64,000 bases of DNA from Primulina eburnea (Eukaryota > Streptophyta > Magnoliopsida > Lamiales > Gesneriaceae): the NCBI RefSeq assembly GCF_022965805.1, contig NW_027330839.1:30108-94107 (forward strand), written 5' to 3'. Under the pieces are notes generated by a model, which saw nothing but the letters and a program-made list of their open reading frames with translations, was not told where the DNA came from and made no database searches. The translations under genes were made by a program, and so were the position numbers. This document shows, one piece after another, positions 58,001 through 64,000 of this stretch. Position 1 is the first letter of the stretch; the number at the start of each line of letters is the position of its first letter.

Positions 58001-61000
58001 CAAAAGTGTTCCCAAAGTTCTATTGACAACTTCAGTTTGTCCATCCGTTTGAGGATGACAAGTAGTAGAAAACGACAATTTTGTGCCAAGTTTAGCCCAT
58101 AAAGTCTTCCAAAAGTAACTCAAGAATTTAACATCGCGACCAGAAACAATAGTCCTAGGCATGCCATGCAACCTAACGACTTCTCTAAAGAACAAATCCG
58201 CAATGTTTGAAGCATCATCGGTTTTATGACAAGCTATAAAATGTGCCATCTTAGAGAATCTATCCACAACAACAAAAATAGAATCCCTCCCCTTCTTAGT
58301 CCTAGGCAACCCCAAAATAAAGTCCATAGAAATGTCAATCCAAGTTCTTTTTAAGAATAGCACGCAAAAGTGTTCCCAAAGTTCTATTGACAACTTCAGT
58401 TTGTCCATCCGTTTGAGGATGACAAGTAGTAGAAAACGACAATTTTGTGCCAAGTTTAGCCCATAAAGTCTTCCAAAAGTAACTCAAGAATTTAACATCG
58501 CGACCAGAAACAATAGTCCTAGGCATGCCATGCAACGTAACGACTTCTCTAAAGAACAAATCCGCAATGTTTGAAGCATCATCGGTTTTATGACAAGCTA
58601 TAAAATGTGCCATCTTAGAGAATCTATCCACAACAACAAAAATAGAATCCCTCCCCTTCTTAGTCCTAGGCAACCCCAAAATAAAGTCCATAGAAATGTC
58701 AATCCAAGTTCTTTTTAAGAATAGCACGCAAAAGTGTTCCCAAAGTTCTATTGACAACTTCAGTTTGTCCATCCGTTTGAGGATGACAAGTAGTAGAAAA
58801 CGACAATTTTGTGCCAAGTTTAGCCCATAAATTCTTCCAAAAGTAACTCAAGAATTTAACATCGCGACCAGAAACAATAGTCCTAGGCATGCCATGCAAC
58901 GTAACGACTTCTCTAAAGAACAAATCCGCAATGTTTGAAGCATCATCGGTTTTATGACAAGCTATAAAATGTGCCATCTTAGAGAATCTATCCACAACAA
59001 CAAAAATAGAATCCCTCCCCTTCTTAGTCTAGGCAACCCCAAAATAAAGTCCATAGAAATGTCAATCCAAGTTCTTTTTAAGAATAGCACGCAAAAGTGT
59101 TCCCAAAGTTCTATTGACAACTTCAGTTTGTCCATCCGTTTGAGGATGACAAGTAGTAGAAAACGACAATTTTGTGCCAAGTTTAGCCCATAAAGTCTTC
59201 CAAAAGTAACTCAAGAATTTAACATCGCGACCAGAAACAATAGTCCTAGGCATGCCATGCAACGTAACGACTTCTCTAAAGAACAAATCCGCAATGTTTG
59301 AAGCATCATCGGTTTATGACAAGCTATAAAATGTGCCATCTTAGAGAATCTATCCACAACAACAAAAATAGAATCCCTCCCCTTCTTAGTCCTAGGCAAC
59401 CCCAAAATAAAGTCCATAGAAATGTCAATCCAAGTTCTTTTTAAGAATAGCACGCAAAAGTGTTCCCAAAGTTCTATTGACAACTTCAGTTTGTCCATCC
59501 GTTTGAGGATGACAAGTAGTAGAAAACGACAATTTTGTGCCAAGTTTAGCCCATAAAGTCTTCCAAAAGTAACTCAAGAATTTAACATCGCGACCAGAAA
59601 CAATAGTCCTAGGCATGCCATGCAACTTAACGACTTCTCTAAAGAACAAATCCGCAATGTTTGAAGCATCATCGGTTTTATGACAAGCTATAAAATGTGC
59701 CATCTTAGAGAATCTATCCACAACAACAAAAATAGAATCCCTCCCCTTCTTAGTCCTAGGCAACCCCAAAATAAAGTCCATAGAAATGTCAATCCAAGTT
59801 CTTTTTAAGAATAGCACGCAAAAGTGTTCCCAAAGTTCTATTGACAACTTCAGTTTGTCCATCCGTTTGAGGATGACAAGTAGTAGAAAACGACAATTTT
59901 GTGCCAAGTTTAGCCCATAAAGTCTTCCAAAAGTAACTCAAGAATTTAACATCGCGACCAGAAACAATAGTCCTAGGCATGCCATGCAACGTAACGACTT
60001 CTCTAAAGAACAAATCCGCAATGTTTGAAGCATCATCGGTTTATGACAAGCTATAAAATGTGCCATCTTAGAGAATCTATCCACAACAACAAAAATAGAA
60101 TCCCTCCCCTTCTTAGTCTAGGCAACCCCAAAATAAAGTCCATAGAAATGTCAATCCAAGTTCTTTTTAAGAATAGCACGCAAAAGTGTTCCCAAAGTTC
60201 TATTGACAACTTCAGTTTGTCCATCCGTTTGAGGATGACAAGTAGTAGAAAACGACAATTTTGTGCCAAGTTTAGCCCATAAAGTCTTCCAAATAGTAAC
60301 TCAAGAATTTAACATCGCGACCAGAAACAATAGTCCTAGGCATGCCATGCAACCTAACGACTTCTCTAAAGAACAAATCCGCAATGTTTGAAGCATCATC
60401 GGTTTTATGACAAGCTATAAAATGTGCCATCTTAGAGAATCTATCCACAACAACAAAAATAGAATCCCTCCCCTTCTTAGTCTAGGCAACCCCAAAATAA
60501 AGTCCATAGAAATGTCAATCCAAGTTCTTTTTAAGAATAGCACGCAAAAGTGTTCCCAAAGTTCTATTGACAACTTCAGTTTGTCCATCCGTTTGAGGAT
60601 GACAAGTAGTAGAAAACGACAATTTTGTGCCAAGTTTAGCCCATAAATTCTTCCAAAAGTAACTCAAGAATTTAACATCGCGACCAGAAACAATAGTCCT
60701 AGGCATGCCATGCAACGTAACGACTTCTCTAAAGAACAAATCCGCAATGTTTGAAGCATCATCGGTTTTATGACAAGCTATAAAATGTGCCATCTTAGAG
60801 AATCTATCCACAACAACAAAAATAGAATCCCTCCCCTTCTTAGTCCTAGGCAACCCCAAAATAAAGTCCATAGAAATGTCAATCCAAGTTCTTTTTAAGA
60901 ATAGCACGCAAAAGTGTTCCCAAAGTTCTATTGACAACTTCAGTTTGTCCATCCGTTTGAGGATGACAAGTAGTAGAAAACGACAATTTTGTGCCAAGTT

Positions 61001-64000
61001 TAGCCCATAAAGTCTTCCAATAGTAACTCAAGAATTTAACATCGCGACCAGAAACAATAGTCCTAGGCATTCCATGCAACGTAACGACTTCTCTAAAGAA
61101 CAAATCCGCAATGTTTGAAGCATCATCGGTTTAATGACAAGCTATAAAATGTGCCATCTTAGAGAATCTATCCACAACAACAAAAATAGAATCCCTCCCC
61201 TTCTTAGTCCTAGGCAACCCCAAAATAAAGTCCATAGAAATGTCAATCCAAGTTCTTTTTAAGAATAGCACGCAAAAGTGTTCCCAAAGTTCTATTGACA
61301 ACTTCAGTTTGTCCATCCGTTTGAGGATGACAAGTAGTAGAAAACGACAATTTTGTGCCAAGTTTAGCCCATAAAGTCTTCCAAAAGTAACTCAAGAATT
61401 TAACATCGCGACCAGAAACAATAGTCCTAGGCATGCCATGCAACCTAACGACTTCTCTAAAGAACAAATCCGCAATGTTTGAAGCATCATCGGTTTTATG
61501 ACAAGCTATAAAATGTGCCATCTTAGAGAATCTATCCACAACAACAAAAATAGAATCCCTCCCCTTCTTAGTCCTAGGCAACCCCAAAATAAAGTCCATA
61601 GAAATGTCAATCCAAGTTCTTTTTAAGAATAGCACGCAAAAGTGTTCCCAAAGTTCTATTGACAACTTCAGTTTGTCCATCCGTTTGAGGATGACAAGTA
61701 GTAGAAAACGACAATTTTGTGCCAAGTTTAGCCCATAAAGTCTTCCAAAAGTAACTCAAGAATTTAACATCGCGACCAGAAACAATAGTCCTAGGCATGC
61801 CATGCAACTTAACGACTTCTCTAAAGAACAAATCCGCAATGTTTGAAGCATCATCGGTTTTATGACAAGCTATAAAATGTGCCATCTTAGAGAATCTATC
61901 CACAACAACAAAAATAGAATCCCTCCCCTTCTTAGTCCTAGGCAACCCCAAAATAAAGTCCATAGAAATGTCAATCCAAGTTCTTTTTAAGAATAGCACG
62001 CAAAAGTGTTCCCAAAGTTCTATTGACAACTTCAGTTTGTCCATCCGTTTGAGGATGACAAGTAGTAGAAAACGACAATTTTGTGCCAAGTTTAGCCCAT
62101 AAAGTCTTCCAAAAGTAACTCAAGAATTTAACATCGCGACCAGAAACAATAGTCCTAGGCATGCCATGCAACGTAACGACTTCTCTAAAGAACAAATCCG
62201 CAATGTTTGAAGCATCATCGGTTTATGACAAGCTATAAAATGTGCCATCTTAGAGAATCTATCCACAACAACAAAAATAGAATCCCTCCCCTTCTTAGTC
62301 CTAGGCAACCCCAAAATAAAGTCCATAGAAATGTCAATCCAAGTTCTTTTTAAGAATAGCACGCAAAAGTGTTCCCAAAGTTCTATTGACAACTTCAGTT
62401 TGTCCATCCGTTTGAGGATGACAAGTAGTAGAAAACGACAATTTTGTGCCAAGTTTAGCCCATAAAGTCTTCCAAAAGTAACTCAAGAATTTAACATCGC
62501 GACCAGAAACAATAGTCCTAGGCATGCCATGCAACGTAACGACTTCTCTAAAGAACAAATCCGCAATGTTTGAAGCATCATCGGTTTTATGACAAGCTAT
62601 AAAATGTGCCATCTTAGAGAATCTATCCACAACAACAAAAATAGAATCCCTCCCCTTCTTAGTCGTAGGCAACCCCAAAATAAAGTCCATAGAAATGTCA
62701 ATCCAAGTTCTTTTTAAGAATAGCACGCAAAAGTGTTCCCAAAGTTCTATTGACAACTTCAGTTTGTCCATCCGTTTGAGGATGACAAGTAGTAGAAAAC
62801 GACAATTTTGTGCCAAGTTTAGCCCATAAAGTCTTCCAAAAGTAACTCAAGAATTTAACATCGCGACCAGAAACAATAGTCCTAGGCATGCCATGCAACG
62901 TAACGACTTCTCTAAAGAACAAATCCGCAATGTTTGAAGCATCATCGGTTTATGACAAGCTATAAAATGTGCCATCTTAGAGAATCTATCCACAACAACA
63001 AAAATAGAATCCCTCCCCTTCTTAGTCCTAGGCAACCCCAAAATAAAGTCCATAGAAATGTCAATCCAAGTTCTTTTTAAGAATAGCACGCAAAAGTGTT
63101 CCCAAAGTTCTATTGACAACTTCAGTTTGTCCATCCGTTTGAGTATGACAAGTAGTAGAAAACGACAATTTTGTGCCAAGTTTAGCCCATAAATTCTTCC
63201 AATAGTAACTCAAGAATTTAACATCGCGACCAGAAACAATAGTCCTAGGCATTCCATGCAACGTAACGACTTCTCTAAAGAACAAATCCGCAATGTTTGA
63301 AGCATCATCGGTTTAATGACAAGCTATAAAATGTGCCATCTTAGAGAATCTATCCACAACAACAAAAATAGAATCCCTCCCCTTCTTAGTCGTAGGCAAC
63401 CCCAAAATAAAGTCCATAGAAATGTCAATCCAAGTTCTTTTTAAGAATAGCACGCAAAAGTGTTCCCAAAGTTCTATTGACAACTTCAGTTTGTCCATCC
63501 GTTTGAGGATGACAAGTAGTAGAAAACGACAATTTTGTGCCAAGTTTAGCCCATAAAGTCTTCCAAAAGTAACTCAAGAATTTAACATCGCGACCAGAAA
63601 CAATAGTCCTAGGCATGCCATTCAACTTAACGACTTCTCTAAAGAACAAATCCGCAATGTTTGAAGCATCATCGGTTTTATGACAAGCTATAAAATGTGC
63701 CATCTTAGAGAATCTATCCACAACAACAAAAATAGAATCCCTCCCCTTCTTAGTCCTAGGCAACCCCAAAATAAAGTCCATAGAAATGTCAATCCAAGTT
63801 CTTTTTAAGAATAGCACGCAAAAGTGTTCCCAATGTTCTATTGACAACTTCAGTTTGTCCATCCGTTTGAGGATGACAAGTAGTAGAAAACAACAATTTT
63901 GTGCCAAGGTTAGCCATAAAGTCTTCAAAAAGTAACTCAAGAATTTAACATCGCGACCAGAAACAATAGTCCTAGGCATGCCATGCACCTAACGACTTCT
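55015..64000 (-). repeat. Integrase-derived satellite, right-hand block (about 25 units)
   Basis: Tandem 363-364 bp units run to the window end. The first 750 bp have many single-base gains and losses; the block is then nearly uniform to about 63.4 kb. Ordered by the codon before LHG, the units from 55788 read Lys-Lys-Arg-Thr twice, giving a local four-unit period of about 1455 bp. From about 63.6 kb the diverged variants (CCATTCAACTTAACG, CCCAATGTTC, GGTTAGCCATAAAG) seen at the left of the window return. The array continues past the right edge. Confidence 0.94.

Overview
The window is plant repeat DNA. I see no host gene, tRNA, rRNA or CRISPR array. About 35 kb is a head-to-tail satellite with a 363-364 bp unit. 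The rest is Ty3/gypsy LTR-retrotransposon sequence inserted into that satellite. The element types (Met-tRNA primer sites, chromodomain-bearing pol proteins, LTRs of 1.5-2.8 kb) and the nested layout indicate an angiosperm, probably a eudicot, in a centromeric, pericentromeric or other heterochromatic region. I cannot name the species.

Layout: satellite 1-1187; solo LTR D1 1188-3945 (minus); satellite 3946-4204; complete element A 4205-12042 (minus); satellite 12043-19613; complete element B 19614-27580 (plus); satellite 27581-27767; solo LTR D2 27768-30520 (minus); long satellite block 30521-47536; damaged element C about 47575-55014 (plus); satellite 55015-64000. Target-site duplications of 5 bp flank A (CATCG), B (ACAAG), D1 and D2 (both TGTGC), and the satellite resumes in register across each of them. 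C has neither a clean junction nor a duplication.

The satellite unit is itself a retrotransposon fragment. On the minus strand each unit reads for 118 codons as a Ty3/gypsy integrase catalytic core, from the first catalytic Asp past the catalytic Glu. The second catalytic Asp is Gly in the units I read, so the founder was probably inactive before amplification. The unit length is 3n+1, so the frame shifts at each junction and no long fusion protein can be made. The integrase type differs from those of A, B and C, so the satellite did not come from these resident elements.

The satellite has two textures. From 12.5 to 19.6 kb the units are more diverse and form an eight-unit higher-order repeat of about 2.91 kb. 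From 30.5 to 47.3 kb and from 55.8 to about 63.4 kb the units are nearly identical, with runs of a 363-bp deletion variant. D1 and D2 sit at the same site with the same duplication and the same private neighbouring deletion, so they are copies of one duplicated insertion. A and B came later, each into one copy. Patches near 30.06-30.52, 47.36-47.70 and 55.0-55.75 kb are dense in small indels and may be unpolished assembly.

A, B and C are Tekay/Del-like chromoviruses by their C-terminal chromodomain and primer site. A and C are related families; B is a third. None has an intact gag-pol here: A has two amber codons, B one frameshift, and C several frameshifts plus a deletion.
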